Positions 1 to 6,716 are shown, numbered from the stretch's first letter. The stretch is DNA of 26,179 nt from DYGA01 sp964540695 (GCA_964540695.1 CAZINS010000011.1:1-26179); one strand, 5' to 3'. Numbers and translations: made by a program. The notes: a model not told the origin generated them from the sequence alone.

Positions 1-478
1 TTTTATTTTTTATAATTAAATTAATAGAGTAAGCAGTCAAAATTGTCAGAATACTCATATTAAAAATATTGGCGCCCATGGCCATTAGTCCACCGTCAGC
101 AAAAAATAAAGCTTGGATAGCAATTACTAAAGTCATGATAGTAACTGCAGGCCAAGGGCCAAGAACAAAAAAAGCCAGCGTTCCTCCAATAAAATGTCCA
201 CTAGTACCACCACTGATAGGGAAATTGACCATTTGTAAGGCAAAAATTAATGATGCTAATGAAGCCATAGCATATATTTTTTCTTTACCTTGATTGGTTA
301 ACCTAATGCTTTCATTAGCGCTAGTTTGTGGTTCAGTGGCCAGTTGACCATTTAATATTTTTATTTTTTTAGTAACGCTCAATTTGACTTTGGCTACTGC
401 CAAGGCGAAAGCACCGGCGGCGGCTCCCATCAGTGCTGAAGCTGTACCAGGATTTAAAAAGTCATTGGGTAGATGCAT
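1..478 (-). CDS. cbiM: CbiM-type cobalt/nickel ECF transporter substrate-binding membrane protein (3' end outside window)
   Basis: This is the membrane component that binds the metal in energy-coupling-factor cobalt or nickel importers (CbiMNQO/NikMNQO families). Reading the minus strand from the ATG at 478 gives 159 uninterrupted residues running off the window edge. The N-terminus is MHLPNDFL; in the family Met1 and His2 are metal ligands, and the usual MHIPDGF is slightly altered here. Residues about 85-115 carry the hallmark NFPISGGTSGHFIGG followed by LGPWPA, and about 125-140 carry ADGGLMAMGANIFN, both typical of CbiM. Hydrophobic segments lie at about 12-30, 68-85, 98-125 and 138 onwards. 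A hydrophilic stretch (about 33-66) separates the first two. Partner genes (CbiQ, CbiO) would lie outside the window, so the metal specificity cannot be told. Family assignment is secure. Confidence 0.85.
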   Translation of the reverse strand, partial: MHLPNDFLNPGTASALMGAAAGAFALAVAKVKLSVTKKIKILNGQLATEPQTSANESIRLTNQGKEKIYAMASLASLIFALQMVNFPISGGTSGHFIGGTLAFFVLGPWPAVTIMTLVIAIQALFFADGGLMAMGANIFNMSILTILTAYSINLIIKNK

Positions 479-497
479 GAATTTTATAATCTTACAC

Positions 498-527
498 CTT
501 AATTCTTAATTCCTAATTCGTAATTCT
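498..527. repeat. Heptamer tandem array, left arm of inverted repeat around tRNA-Arg
   Basis: Four units of 7 nt (TTAATTC, TTAATTC, CTAATTC, GTAATTC) lie between cbiM and the tRNA. The block matches the reverse complement of 659-688 at 26 of 30 positions, so the tRNA is flanked by an imperfect inverted repeat. It belongs to the 7-nt-period family seen in several other spacers. Confidence 0.6.
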
Positions 528-534
528 AACTATA

Positions 535-609
535 TGGTACCCCCGAGAGGAATCGAACCTCTATATCCAGCTTAGAAGGCTGGTGTTCTATCCGTTGAAC
601 TACAGGGGC
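535..609 (-). tRNA. tRNA-Arg (anticodon UCU), CCA encoded
   Basis: The minus strand folds into a complete 75-nt cloverleaf. The acceptor stem is GCCCCTG with CGGGGGT, starting with a G-U pair and including one internal wobble. The D stem is GTTC/GAAC. The anticodon stem CCAGC/GCTGG closes the loop CTTCTAA, giving anticodon TCT, which reads AGA and AGG. The variable loop is four bases. The T arm is AGAGG-TTCGATT-CCTCT. The discriminator is A and the 3' CCA is encoded. A promoter-like element lies just upstream (621-649), so it is probably transcribed on its own. Heptamer repeats flank it on both sides. Confidence 0.95.
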
Positions 610-620
610 TAAACTTTATA

Positions 621-649
621 AAAATATATGATAATTAAAGAAAGGTCAA
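621..649 (-). promoter_or_regulatory. Putative sigma70-type promoter of tRNA-Arg
   Basis: On the minus strand TTGACC (649-644) is followed by a 17-nt spacer and TATTTT (626-621). The expected start is around 614, about five bases before the mature tRNA 5' end at 609. The -35 box matches consensus at 5 of 6 positions and the -10 box at 4 of 6. Confidence 0.5.
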
Positions 650-658
650 TAAGGAATC

Positions 659-688
659 AGAATTAGGAATTAATAATTAGGAATTAAG
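659..688. repeat. Heptamer tandem array, right arm of inverted repeat around tRNA-Arg
   Basis: Units AGAATTA, GGAATTA, ATAATTA, GGAATTA lie at the end of the recombinase gene and overlap its stop region. The block is the inverted partner of 498-527 (26 of 30 positions pair). Confidence 0.6.
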
Positions 689-1664
689 ATTTTTTTCTAT
701 GATGGAAATTTTTATGAATTTCTTTTAGTTGGCGGTTAGTAACGTGCGTATAAATTTGAGTAGTGGTGATAGAAGCGTGTCCGAGCATGGCCTGGACCGA
801 TCTAATATCAGCCCCATTTTGTAACAGATCGGTAGCAAAAGAATGGCGCATTGTGTGCGGGGTTACTTTTTTTGTTATACCAGCTAATTTACTATAGTGC
901 TTAATTAAGCGTTCGACACTTCTTGGGGTTAGAGCGTGGACAACTCTGTCATCTTTTTTTAACCTTTTGGTTTTTGCTCTATCATGACCAACAAAAAGCG
1001 ACGGATCAACATCTTGTCTTTTATCTAAATAAATACGCAGAGCAGCTTTGGCATTGTCTGACAAAAATACTAAACGATTTTTTCCACCTTTGCCAGTTAC
1101 CGTAAACTCATCTTTTTTTAAATTTACTTGTTCGCGGGTTAGGGAAGTTAGCTCTGAGACACGTAGTCCTGTTGAAAAAAGTAGTTCCAAAATTGCTTGG
1201 TCACGTAGTTGGATAATTTCTCGTTGGGTACTTTGTTTAGGTGCTTTGAGTAATCTTTCTAAATCATCATCTTCTAAAAAATCAACTTCTCTTTCTGGTT
1301 GTTTGGCTAGTTCAATTTTTTCCGGAGCCAAAGTTTTCACGTCTTGTTTAGCTAAATATTTTAAGAACGAACGCAGGGCAATAAGATGGTAATTTTGGGT
1401 GGACTTTTTAAGAGCCTTGCCTTGTTTGTCTGTTTGTCGGTTGAGCCATAAACGAAAGTTTTTAACTTTGGGTAATGATACGTCAGCCGGTTTTAAATTT
1501 TTTTTATCCAGCCAAAGAAAAAATCTTAGTAAATAAAAACTGTAATTACGTACTGTACGCAACGATCTACCTTTTTCAATTTCCAGATAATTTAAAAAAT
1601 CATTGGCCCAACGACCTAAAGATCCAAAACTTTCTAACTTTTTGACAGAAGTATCTTTTGACAT
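684..1664 (-). CDS. Tyrosine recombinase, XerC/XerD family
   Basis: A site-specific recombinase of the Xer type, which resolves chromosome dimers at a dif site; related enzymes can also act as integrases. From the ATG at 1664 it has 326 residues, close to the usual 300 or so. An N-terminal SAM-like core-binding domain (about 15-110, GRSLRTVRNYSFYLLRF) is followed by the catalytic domain. All catalytic residues are visible: Arg168 in GLRVSEL, Lys192 in TGKGGKNR, His270 and Arg273 in HTMRHSFATDLL, His296 in LGHASITTTQ, and Tyr305 in IYTHV. The frame can also open 39 bases upstream at a TTG (1703), but that TTG forms the -35 box of a good promoter, so the ATG is preferred. No phage genes are nearby and it is the only Xer gene in the window, so a chromosomal XerCD/XerH-like role is likelier than an integrase. 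No convincing dif site was seen. Confidence 0.92.
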   Translation of the reverse strand: MSKDTSVKKLESFGSLGRWANDFLNYLEIEKGRSLRTVRNYSFYLLRFFLWLDKKNLKPADVSLPKVKNFRLWLNRQTDKQGKALKKSTQNYHLIALRSFLKYLAKQDVKTLAPEKIELAKQPEREVDFLEDDDLERLLKAPKQSTQREIIQLRDQAILELLFSTGLRVSELTSLTREQVNLKKDEFTVTGKGGKNRLVFLSDNAKAALRIYLDKRQDVDPSLFVGHDRAKTKRLKKDDRVVHALTPRSVERLIKHYSKLAGITKKVTPHTMRHSFATDLLQNGADIRSVQAMLGHASITTTQIYTHVTNRQLKEIHKNFHHRKKS

Positions 1665-1674
1665 ATTTATATCT

Positions 1675-1703
1675 ATTTTACGACACCAAAAAAATTTAAG
1701 CAA
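1675..1703 (-). promoter_or_regulatory. Putative promoter of the Xer recombinase gene
   Basis: Minus strand: TTGCTT (1703-1698), 17-nt spacer, TAAAAT (1680-1675). The -10 box matches 5 of 6 positions; the -35 box keeps only TTG. The predicted start is only a few bases before the ATG at 1664, and no Shine-Dalgarno precedes that ATG, so the mRNA would be nearly leaderless. Confidence 0.4.
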
Positions 1704-1709
1704 ATTATT

Positions 1710-1744
1710 TAGAATTTAGAATATAGAATTAAAATTAGGAATAA
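1710..1744. repeat. Heptamer tandem array upstream of the recombinase
   Basis: Five 7-nt units: TAGAATT, TAGAATA, TAGAATT, AAAATTA, GGAATAA. The first two units are identical to the first two units of the array at 9530, nearly 8 kb away. Confidence 0.55.
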
Positions 1745-1768
1745 AAAAATTAGTAATTATCTTCATGC

Positions 1769-1797
1769 TTGCCAAAATAAGATAATTATGTTAGAGT
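1769..1797 (+). promoter_or_regulatory. Promoter of the rpsO operon
   Basis: TTGCCA (1769-1774), 17-nt spacer ending in TGT, then TAGAGT (1792-1797): an extended -10 promoter with a 5-of-6 -35 box. The start would be near 1804, leaving about a 100-nt leader before rpsO. The leader can form a small hairpin (TTATGA 1807-1812 with TCATAA 1818-1823). The leuS promoter at 11086 has the same layout and the same unusual TAGAGT box. Confidence 0.55.
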
Positions 1798-1904
1798 AAG
1801 CCTGCTTTATGATTTATTCATAAGGCGTATTAATTAATAATTTACGGTTTTCTTGGTTTTATGGCTTGCTGGCCTATTACTATGAAAATCGCGAAAGGAT
1901 TTAT

Positions 1905-2261
1905 ATGTTAGATAAAAAGATAAAAGAGGAAATTATAAAGAAATATCGTACTCACAAAAGTGATACTGGTTCTAGCGAAGTACAAATCGCTATTTTGACA
2001 GCAGAAATTGAAGATTTAACTAAACATTTAAAAAAACATAAAAAAGATCACTCTTCTCGTCGGGGTTTGATTAAAAAAGTTATTCAAAGAAAAAGATTAC
2101 TTAGATATTTAGAAAAAGAAAATCAAGACAGTTTTAATAAATTGTGTAAAAAACTAGGTATTAAAATGACTCCCCTTACCACTATCGAAGAGGAAGAGGA
2201 TTTTATTAGATCAGAAAGTGAAGAGGAAGAAGTGGAAGAAGTAACTGCCGACGAAGAATAA
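1905..2261 (+). CDS. rpsO: 30S ribosomal protein S15, with acidic C-terminal extension
   Basis: S15 binds 16S rRNA in the central domain early in assembly of the small subunit. The family core is obvious: KKYRTHKSDTGSSEVQIAIL, then LTKHLKKHKKDHSSRRGL and RKRLLRYLEKE. The ATG at 1905 is chosen because AAAGGA lies about seven bases upstream and the protein then begins as S15 normally does; an in-frame TTG 39 bases earlier is rejected. The product has 118 residues, about 30 more than typical S15. The extra part (residues about 90-118) is strongly acidic, with runs of Glu and Ser such as EEEEDF and SESEEEEVEEV. What this tail does is unknown; it would be unusual next to rRNA unless it is exposed on the surface. 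The gene opens the rpsO-NYN-pnp operon; an rpsO-pnp pairing is widespread in bacteria. Confidence 0.95.
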   Translation: MLDKKIKEEIIKKYRTHKSDTGSSEVQIAILTAEIEDLTKHLKKHKKDHSSRRGLIKKVIQRKRLLRYLEKENQDSFNKLCKKLGIKMTPLTTIEEEEDFIRSESEEEEVEEVTADEE

Positions 2262-2275
2262 AATATTAAAAATAT

Positions 2276-2785
2276 ATGATGAGAAGTAAAGAGCAAAGAG
2301 TAGCAGTACTGGTTGATGTGGCTAACATGTATCACTCGGCCAAGAGTTTATATAACAGTCGAGTGAATTTTCAAGAAATACTAAAAGTAGCTGTGGCTGA
2401 TCGTAAGTTGGTCAGAGCGATTGCTTATGTTATTCAGTCATATAGTCCCGAAGAAAAAGGTTTTTTTGAAGCTTTGGATAAACAAGGTTTTGCCATCAAG
2501 GTAAAAGATTTGCAAGTTTTTCCCGGTGGTATGAAAAAGGGTGATTGGGATGTGGGATTGACTATTGATGCTGTTAAATTGTCCCCGCGGGTAGATGTGA
2601 TAGTTTTAGTAACCGGAGATGGCGACTATGAACCATTGATAGAATATTTACAGAATCAGGGTGTGCAAGTAGAAGTGGTGGCCTTTGGTAAGAGTTCATC
2701 ACAAAGATTGATTGAAAGAGCTGATAATTTTTTTGATATTTCCTCTCAGAATAAGAAATATCTTATTCCGAGAAAGAATAAATAA
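2276..2785 (+). CDS. NYN domain protein (LabA/DUF88-like putative RNase)
   Basis: The NYN fold belongs to the PIN-like nuclease superfamily, and members are thought to process RNA with a metal bound by clustered aspartates. The 169-residue product has the expected acidic motifs in order: VLVDVANMYH (Asp14), GDWDVGLTIDAV (Asp90, Asp92, Asp98) and VTGDGDYEPLIEYL (Asp115, Asp117). The GDGDY-x-P motif is typical of LabA-like proteins. Nothing beyond the NYN domain is present except a short basic tail (IPRKNK). It starts at one of two adjacent ATGs (2276 or 2279), 14 bases after rpsO, without a clear Shine-Dalgarno. Its place between rpsO and the exoribonuclease gene pnp suggests a job in RNA turnover or rRNA maturation; substrate and activity are inferred only. 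Confidence 0.85.
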   Translation: MMRSKEQRVAVLVDVANMYHSAKSLYNSRVNFQEILKVAVADRKLVRAIAYVIQSYSPEEKGFFEALDKQGFAIKVKDLQVFPGGMKKGDWDVGLTIDAVKLSPRVDVIVLVTGDGDYEPLIEYLQNQGVQVEVVAFGKSSSQRLIERADNFFDISSQNKKYLIPRKNK

Positions 2786-2805
2786 TTTAAGAATATTAAT
2801 AAGAC

Positions 2806-2901
2806 AAAATTTTTAGGTTTTAGGTAGAGAGGTTATTTGAAGTATTTTGGAAATTTGTTTTTCAGAATAGTTCAAATAACTCATTGGTTAGCCTAAAATT
2901 T
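2806..2901 (+). promoter_or_regulatory. Long hairpin in the leader of pnp
   Basis: The 147-nt spacer before pnp folds into one extended imperfect stem. Outer pairing is TTTTAGG (2818-2824) with CCTAAAA (2892-2898); an alternative register uses AAATTTTTAGG at 2807-2817. The middle stem is a perfect 10 bp, GTTATTTGAA (2832-2841) with TTCAAATAAC (2871-2880). After a 2x2 internal loop another 10 pairs follow, ATTTTGGAAA (2844-2853) with TTTTCAGAAT (2859-2868), including two G-U pairs, around a 5-nt loop. No U-run follows, so it is not an intrinsic terminator. In E. coli, PNPase represses its own mRNA after RNase III cuts a leader hairpin; this element could serve similarly, which is inference. 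Confidence 0.65.
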
Positions 2902-2932
2902 ATTGATTTTGCCATGTAGAAAGGCATATTTT

Positions 2933-5137
2933 ATGTATCAACATTTTGATACTGAATGGGCAGGTCGCAATTTACGCGTTGAAGTCGGTAAATTGGCTGG
3001 TCAAGCTCATGGTTCTTGTACCGTTAGGTACGGTGATACAGTAGTTTTGGCTACTGTCGTTCGTGGCGCCCAACCACGTGAAGGTGTAGATTATTTTCCT
3101 TTAATGGTTGATTATGAGGAAAAGATGTATGCGGCTGGGAAAATTAAAGGTTCACGTTTTATTAAACGTGAAGGCAGAGCTTCAGATGAAGCTATTTTAA
3201 CAGCTCGTTTGATTGATCGTTCAATCAGACCTTTGTTTAGTGAAACAGAAAGAAAAGATGTACAGGTGGTATTGACGGTATTGTCAGTTGATAATGAAAA
3301 TGATCCTGATGTACCTTCATTGTTAGCCGCATCAATTGCTTTGCATATTTCTAGCGTGCCTTGGCAAGGACCGGTATCGGCTGTTAGAGTAGGCAGAGTC
3401 AACAATGAATGGGTGTTAAATCCAACTTATTTGGCTAGAGAAAAATCTGATTTAGATTTGGTTTTGGTTGGAACTGAAGAAGAAGCGGTGATGATTGAAG
3501 CTGGGGCCAAACAGGTTTTAGAGGAAGATATGATTGCGGCTTTGGAATTTGGTCATAAACATTTAAAAAAGATTTTTCCGTTTTTTCAAGAGTTAAGAAA
3601 AGCTGCTGGTTTGCTAAAAGATGAAGAGCCAAAGCAAAGTGATGATTCGAAAAAAGAAGTAGCAATTGTTGAAGCCAAAGTCAAAGAATTTTTTGCTAAA
3701 ATAAAAATTGAAACTTTATTTCCTTATCAGTCAAAAAATGAATATCGGCAAAAAATTGTTGCCTTGGAACAAGAACTCAATGAATCATTGAAAGCCGATA
3801 ATGAAGTAACCAAGGAAATGCGTAGTAAAGCATTGTCCAAATTTTCTTTATATTTGGATGAGGCAGCTCGCGATTTTGTCTTAAAAACAAACAAGAGAGT
3901 TGACGGGCGAGCTTTGGATGAAGTTAGGCCGTTGCAAGTAGAGGTGGGTTTACTTCCCCGTACCCATGGTAGCGGCTTATTCACTCGGGGTGAAACTCAA
4001 GTCTTGTCGGTAGTTACTTTAGGTTCTCCTGGTGACGAACAGTTGCTTGATACTATGGAAGTGGAAGGTAAAAAACGCTATATGCACCATTATAATTTTC
4101 CCCCTTTTAGTGTCGGCGAAGTATCACCCATGCGGGGTCCAGGGAGAAGAGAAATTGGTCATGGCGCACTTGCTGAAAAAGCTTTGGAACCGGTAATCCC
4201 CAATAAAGATGTTTTTCCTTATACCGTTAGAGTGGTATCAGAAGTATTGTCTTCCAATGGTTCATCTTCACAAGCTTCAGCTTGTGGCTCAACCTTAGCT
4301 TTAATGGATGCCGGGGTGCCAATTATTGCACCAGTTGCTGGTATTGCTATCGGTATGATGTCCAATCCCAAAGATAAAAATGATTATCGAATTTTGACTG
4401 ATATTCAAGGAGTAGAAGATCATGCCGGTGATATGGATTTTAAAGTAGCTGGTAGTGCTCAAGGTATTACCGCTGTTCAAGTTGATATTAAGCTCGGGGG
4501 AATTAGTTATCAAGTTTGCAGAGAAGCAATTACAGCCGCTAAAGTAGCCAGAGAAAAAATATTACAAGCCATGTTGGCAGTTTTACCCAGCCCGAGAGCT
4601 GAATTGTCACCTTACGCGCCACGTATTGTTACTATCAAAATTAGTATTGATAAAATAAGAGATGTTATTGGAACAGGCGGCAAAGTTATCAATGAAATTA
4701 TTGATAAAACAGGAACAACAATTGATATTGAGCAAGACGGCACGGTAATGGTAACCGGCACAGACCCGGAACAAGTTAAAAAAGCCGTGGAATGGATTGA
4801 GAATATTGTGCGTGAAGTTGAGGTAGGTGAAATTTTTGAGGGCACAGTGACTAGATTGATGGATTTTGGTGCTTTTGTTCAAATTCTACCAGGTAAAGAG
4901 GGTATGGTGCATATCAGTGAATTAGAATGGCACCGTGTCAATACTGTTGAAGATGTTTTAAAAGTAGGTGATAAGGTTAAAGTAAAAGTTATTGAAATAG
5001 ATGATTTAGGTAGAGTTAATCTTTCCCGAAAAGTTTTATTACCTAAACCAGAAGGCTTTGTGGAACAACCTCCACGCTCTAGTCGTCCTAGTCGTCCACC
5101 ACAACGAAATCATCGTCGAGATAATAATCGTTATTAA
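2933..5137 (+). CDS. pnp: Polyribonucleotide nucleotidyltransferase (PNPase)
   Basis: PNPase degrades RNA 3' to 5' by phosphorolysis as a trimer and is a core RNA-decay enzyme. The 734-residue product has the full layout: a first RNase PH domain (about 10-230), the helical linker, a second RNase PH domain (about 320-550), KH (about 568-620, with IGTGGKVINEI) and S1 (about 630-700, GTVTRLMDFGAFVQILPGKEGMVHISEL). Active-site signatures are present: FPPFSVGEVSPMRGPGRREIGHG, SSNGSSSQASACGSTLALMDAG, and EDHAGDMDFKVAG with Asp500 and Asp502. It ends in a basic Pro/Arg-rich tail (about 708-734), likely for RNA contact. The ATG at 2933 is preferred over an in-frame TTG at 2903, because AGAAAGG sits about eight bases upstream and MYQHFDTEW aligns with family N-termini. 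A terminator follows directly. Confidence 0.97.
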   Translation: MYQHFDTEWAGRNLRVEVGKLAGQAHGSCTVRYGDTVVLATVVRGAQPREGVDYFPLMVDYEEKMYAAGKIKGSRFIKREGRASDEAILTARLIDRSIRPLFSETERKDVQVVLTVLSVDNENDPDVPSLLAASIALHISSVPWQGPVSAVRVGRVNNEWVLNPTYLAREKSDLDLVLVGTEEEAVMIEAGAKQVLEEDMIAALEFGHKHLKKIFPFFQELRKAAGLLKDEEPKQSDDSKKEVAIVEAKVKEFFAKIKIETLFPYQSKNEYRQKIVALEQELNESLKADNEVTKEMRSKALSKFSLYLDEAARDFVLKTNKRVDGRALDEVRPLQVEVGLLPRTHGSGLFTRGETQVLSVVTLGSPGDEQLLDTMEVEGKKRYMHHYNFPPFSVGEVSPMRGPGRREIGHGALAEKALEPVIPNKDVFPYTVRVVSEVLSSNGSSSQASACGSTLALMDAGVPIIAPVAGIAIGMMSNPKDKNDYRILTDIQGVEDHAGDMDFKVAGSAQGITAVQVDIKLGGISYQVCREAITAAKVAREKILQAMLAVLPSPRAELSPYAPRIVTIKISIDKIRDVIGTGGKVINEIIDKTGTTIDIEQDGTVMVTGTDPEQVKKAVEWIENIVREVEVGEIFEGTVTRLMDFGAFVQILPGKEGMVHISELEWHRVNTVEDVLKVGDKVKVKVIEIDDLGRVNLSRKVLLPKPEGFVEQPPRSSRPSRPPQRNHRRDNNRY

Positions 5138-5151
5138 AAAATATTTTAAAG

Positions 5152-5183
5152 AAAACTGCTTATGATAATATAAGCAGTTTTTT
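5152..5183 (+). terminator. Intrinsic terminator of the rpsO-NYN-pnp operon
   Basis: AAAACTGCTTAT (5152-5163) pairs perfectly with ATAAGCAGTTTT (5170-5181) around a 6-nt loop and runs into a T-tract. It lies 15 bases after the pnp stop. Confidence 0.85.
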
Positions 5184-5191
5184 GTTATAAT
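5183..5191 (+). promoter_or_regulatory. Extended -10 promoter for the gene at 5198
   Basis: TGTTATAAT is a perfect extended -10 box. It ends six bases before the ATG at 5198, so transcription should begin at or next to the A of the ATG (leaderless). No good -35 box is visible; that region is occupied by the pnp terminator. Confidence 0.5.
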
Positions 5192-5197
5192 TAAACT

Positions 5198-6535
5198 ATG
5201 CTAAACAATTATTTATTATCAACAAAATTTAAGCATTGGTTATTTGGCTCGCTAGTCAGTTTATTGGTTGTGTTTGGGCTAGTTAGTATTGTTTATGAAG
5301 ATTTAAATGTGAGTTCAGATAATATTATCAGCAACTTAACTACGGAAAATATAGGTTTTTATCTGCATTTTTCTCATGCTTTGGTTGATGATGCCAATTG
5401 GCAGTCAGTACCCACTGACCTCAAAACTAATTTATTGTCTTCTTTTCCTGATTTTTTTGCTCAACAAAATTTAATTAACAGTTTGTCAGCTCAAGAGTAT
5501 GCTTATGTAATTTTTAGATCAGAGGAGATGAATGATGTCGGCTGGCTGGTTTATTGGCCGCAACAAACATTACCAGAATTAGCTGACAATTTGACTGCCG
5601 CTACCAGTGGCAATTTACTGATTATAGGTTATCAAGCTGAAGCCATAAGAGATAAATATTTTAGTACAAAATCAGGAAATGATTCCTTATTAATAAAAGT
5701 ATGGCCAGGTTTTTCTCGTCCCAGTGACGCACCTTATGCTTATGTGGATTTTAACAACCTAGCTAGTGGTTACAATAAATTTAATTTATCAGATAGCTGG
5801 CGCTTGGAAATTTATAAAAATTATATTGAAATAAAATCCTTAGAAAAATCAGATCAAGTTATAAATAATCATAAAAATAAACAGTGGCTTCAGTCATTTT
5901 CTGGAGAAAATATGTTTTTTTATAGTTTAAAAGCCGATGAATTAATCTGGTTATGGCAACAAAATCAATCTGCTGATTGGTATAAATATGTAAAAAAATT
6001 ACAAGCTATGTCAGGAGTAAATATTGAGCAAGAATTAATAAAGCTTGGGGGGTATTATGATTTGGTAGTTTCAATGGAAAATAAAAAAAAGGAAAATGTT
6101 CCAGCTTGGCTAATAAGTTCTCCCGCAGAACAAAAAATTCACAATCTGATTTTTCAAGTAACTGCAAAAATATTAGGTTATTTTAATCCGCAAATTAAGG
6201 ATACAATTTTACCAGATAAGACAGTAATTAAAGAGTTTATTGCCACTGAGCAAAACGTCAATTTTCAAACTTATAATTTATCTGGACAAAATATTTATAT
6301 ATTATACTTCAATACAGAAGATTATATCTTTTACACATTAATTGATAATCGATATGTTATAGGCAATGATTTGAAGTTATTAAATAGATTGATAACCAAA
6401 GCCAAAAATCAAGTTGAACAAACTATTTGCCAAGATGATCCTGAAGAGAATTATTCCTTAAGAATAGGAGATAAATTATATAGCTTTAGTTATTGGTATA
6501 ATAAAAAACAGCTTATTTATAGGGCATGTTACTAA
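5198..6535 (+). CDS. Membrane-anchored protein of unknown function (possibly DUF3352-like)
   Basis: I do not recognise this 445-residue protein with confidence. One N-terminal membrane segment (about 14-33, LFGSLVSLLVVFGLVSIVY) follows a short basic stretch, so most of the protein should lie outside the membrane. The rest is a mix of aromatic-rich strands and helices without cysteine motifs or visible catalytic signatures. The middle part (about 245-310) has an aromatic helix, then VNIEQELIKLGGYYDLVVSM and PAWLIS, and near 385 comes NRYVIGNDLKLLNRLI. This pattern loosely resembles the DUF3352 family of anchored proteins; the link is tentative. The gene stands alone, with a terminator before and after it and its own extended -10 box six bases upstream of the ATG, which implies leaderless translation. 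Function unknown. Confidence 0.75.
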   Translation: MLNNYLLSTKFKHWLFGSLVSLLVVFGLVSIVYEDLNVSSDNIISNLTTENIGFYLHFSHALVDDANWQSVPTDLKTNLLSSFPDFFAQQNLINSLSAQEYAYVIFRSEEMNDVGWLVYWPQQTLPELADNLTAATSGNLLIIGYQAEAIRDKYFSTKSGNDSLLIKVWPGFSRPSDAPYAYVDFNNLASGYNKFNLSDSWRLEIYKNYIEIKSLEKSDQVINNHKNKQWLQSFSGENMFFYSLKADELIWLWQQNQSADWYKYVKKLQAMSGVNIEQELIKLGGYYDLVVSMENKKKENVPAWLISSPAEQKIHNLIFQVTAKILGYFNPQIKDTILPDKTVIKEFIATEQNVNFQTYNLSGQNIYILYFNTEDYIFYTLIDNRYVIGNDLKLLNRLITKAKNQVEQTICQDDPEENYSLRIGDKLYSFSYWYNKKQLIYRACY

Positions 6536-6548
6536 TAATTAACAAGTA

Positions 6549-6568
6549 TGTGGATAATTTGTTGATAA
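6549..6568 (-). other. Two DnaA-box-like 9-mers in tandem
   Basis: TGTGGATAA (6549-6557) is the exact complement of the consensus DnaA box TTATCCACA. TGTTGATAA (6560-6568) differs by one base and has the same orientation, 11 bases on. A very AT-rich stretch follows (6605-6660). One perfect box is expected by chance fairly often in this base composition, and no dnaA or dnaN gene is near, so an origin is not claimed. Confidence 0.25.
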
Positions 6569-6576
6569 AAATTGAT

Positions 6577-6605
6577 AAATTGAACACATAAAGTGTTCAA
6601 TTTTT
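6577..6605 (+). terminator. Intrinsic terminator after the gene at 5198
   Basis: AAATTGAACAC (6577-6587) and GTGTTCAATTT (6593-6603) form a perfect 11-bp stem with loop ATAAA, followed by a short T-run. It lies about 40 bases after the stop codon. Confidence 0.8.
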
Positions 6606-6680
6606 GAGTAAAAAAATTGTTAATTATAAACATATCTAATTTTTTATTTAATATTAGCATAAAAAAAGTGTAGGAGGTTA

Positions 6681-6709
6681 TTGACTTTTTCTAAAATTGA
6701 TGATATAAT
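6681..6709 (+). promoter_or_regulatory. Strong promoter of the unassigned structured RNA
   Basis: TTGACT (6681-6686), a 17-nt spacer ending in TGA, and TATAAT (6704-6709): 5 of 6 at -35, 6 of 6 at -10, plus an extended TGn. The expected start is around 6716-6718. This is among the best promoters in the window, yet no open frame of useful length follows for over 450 bases, which fits a non-coding RNA gene. Confidence 0.75.
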
Positions 6710-6716
6710 AAAGATG

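Noticed and set aside
69..293. Open frame on the plus strand
   Set aside because: It is antisense to the well-supported CbiM gene and shows no family signature.
684..1664. Prophage or integrative element integrase
   Set aside because: No phage, plasmid or attachment-duplicate sequence is seen next to the gene; only repeats of the general spacer family.
1665..1703. Upstream TTG start for the recombinase
   Set aside because: The added 13 residues are not family-like and the TTG belongs to a promoter -35 box.
1786..1796. TTATGTTAGAG resembles the XerD arm of a dif site near the recombinase gene
   Set aside because: The XerC arm is not recognisable at the right distance, and the same string forms part of the -10 region shared with the leuS promoter.
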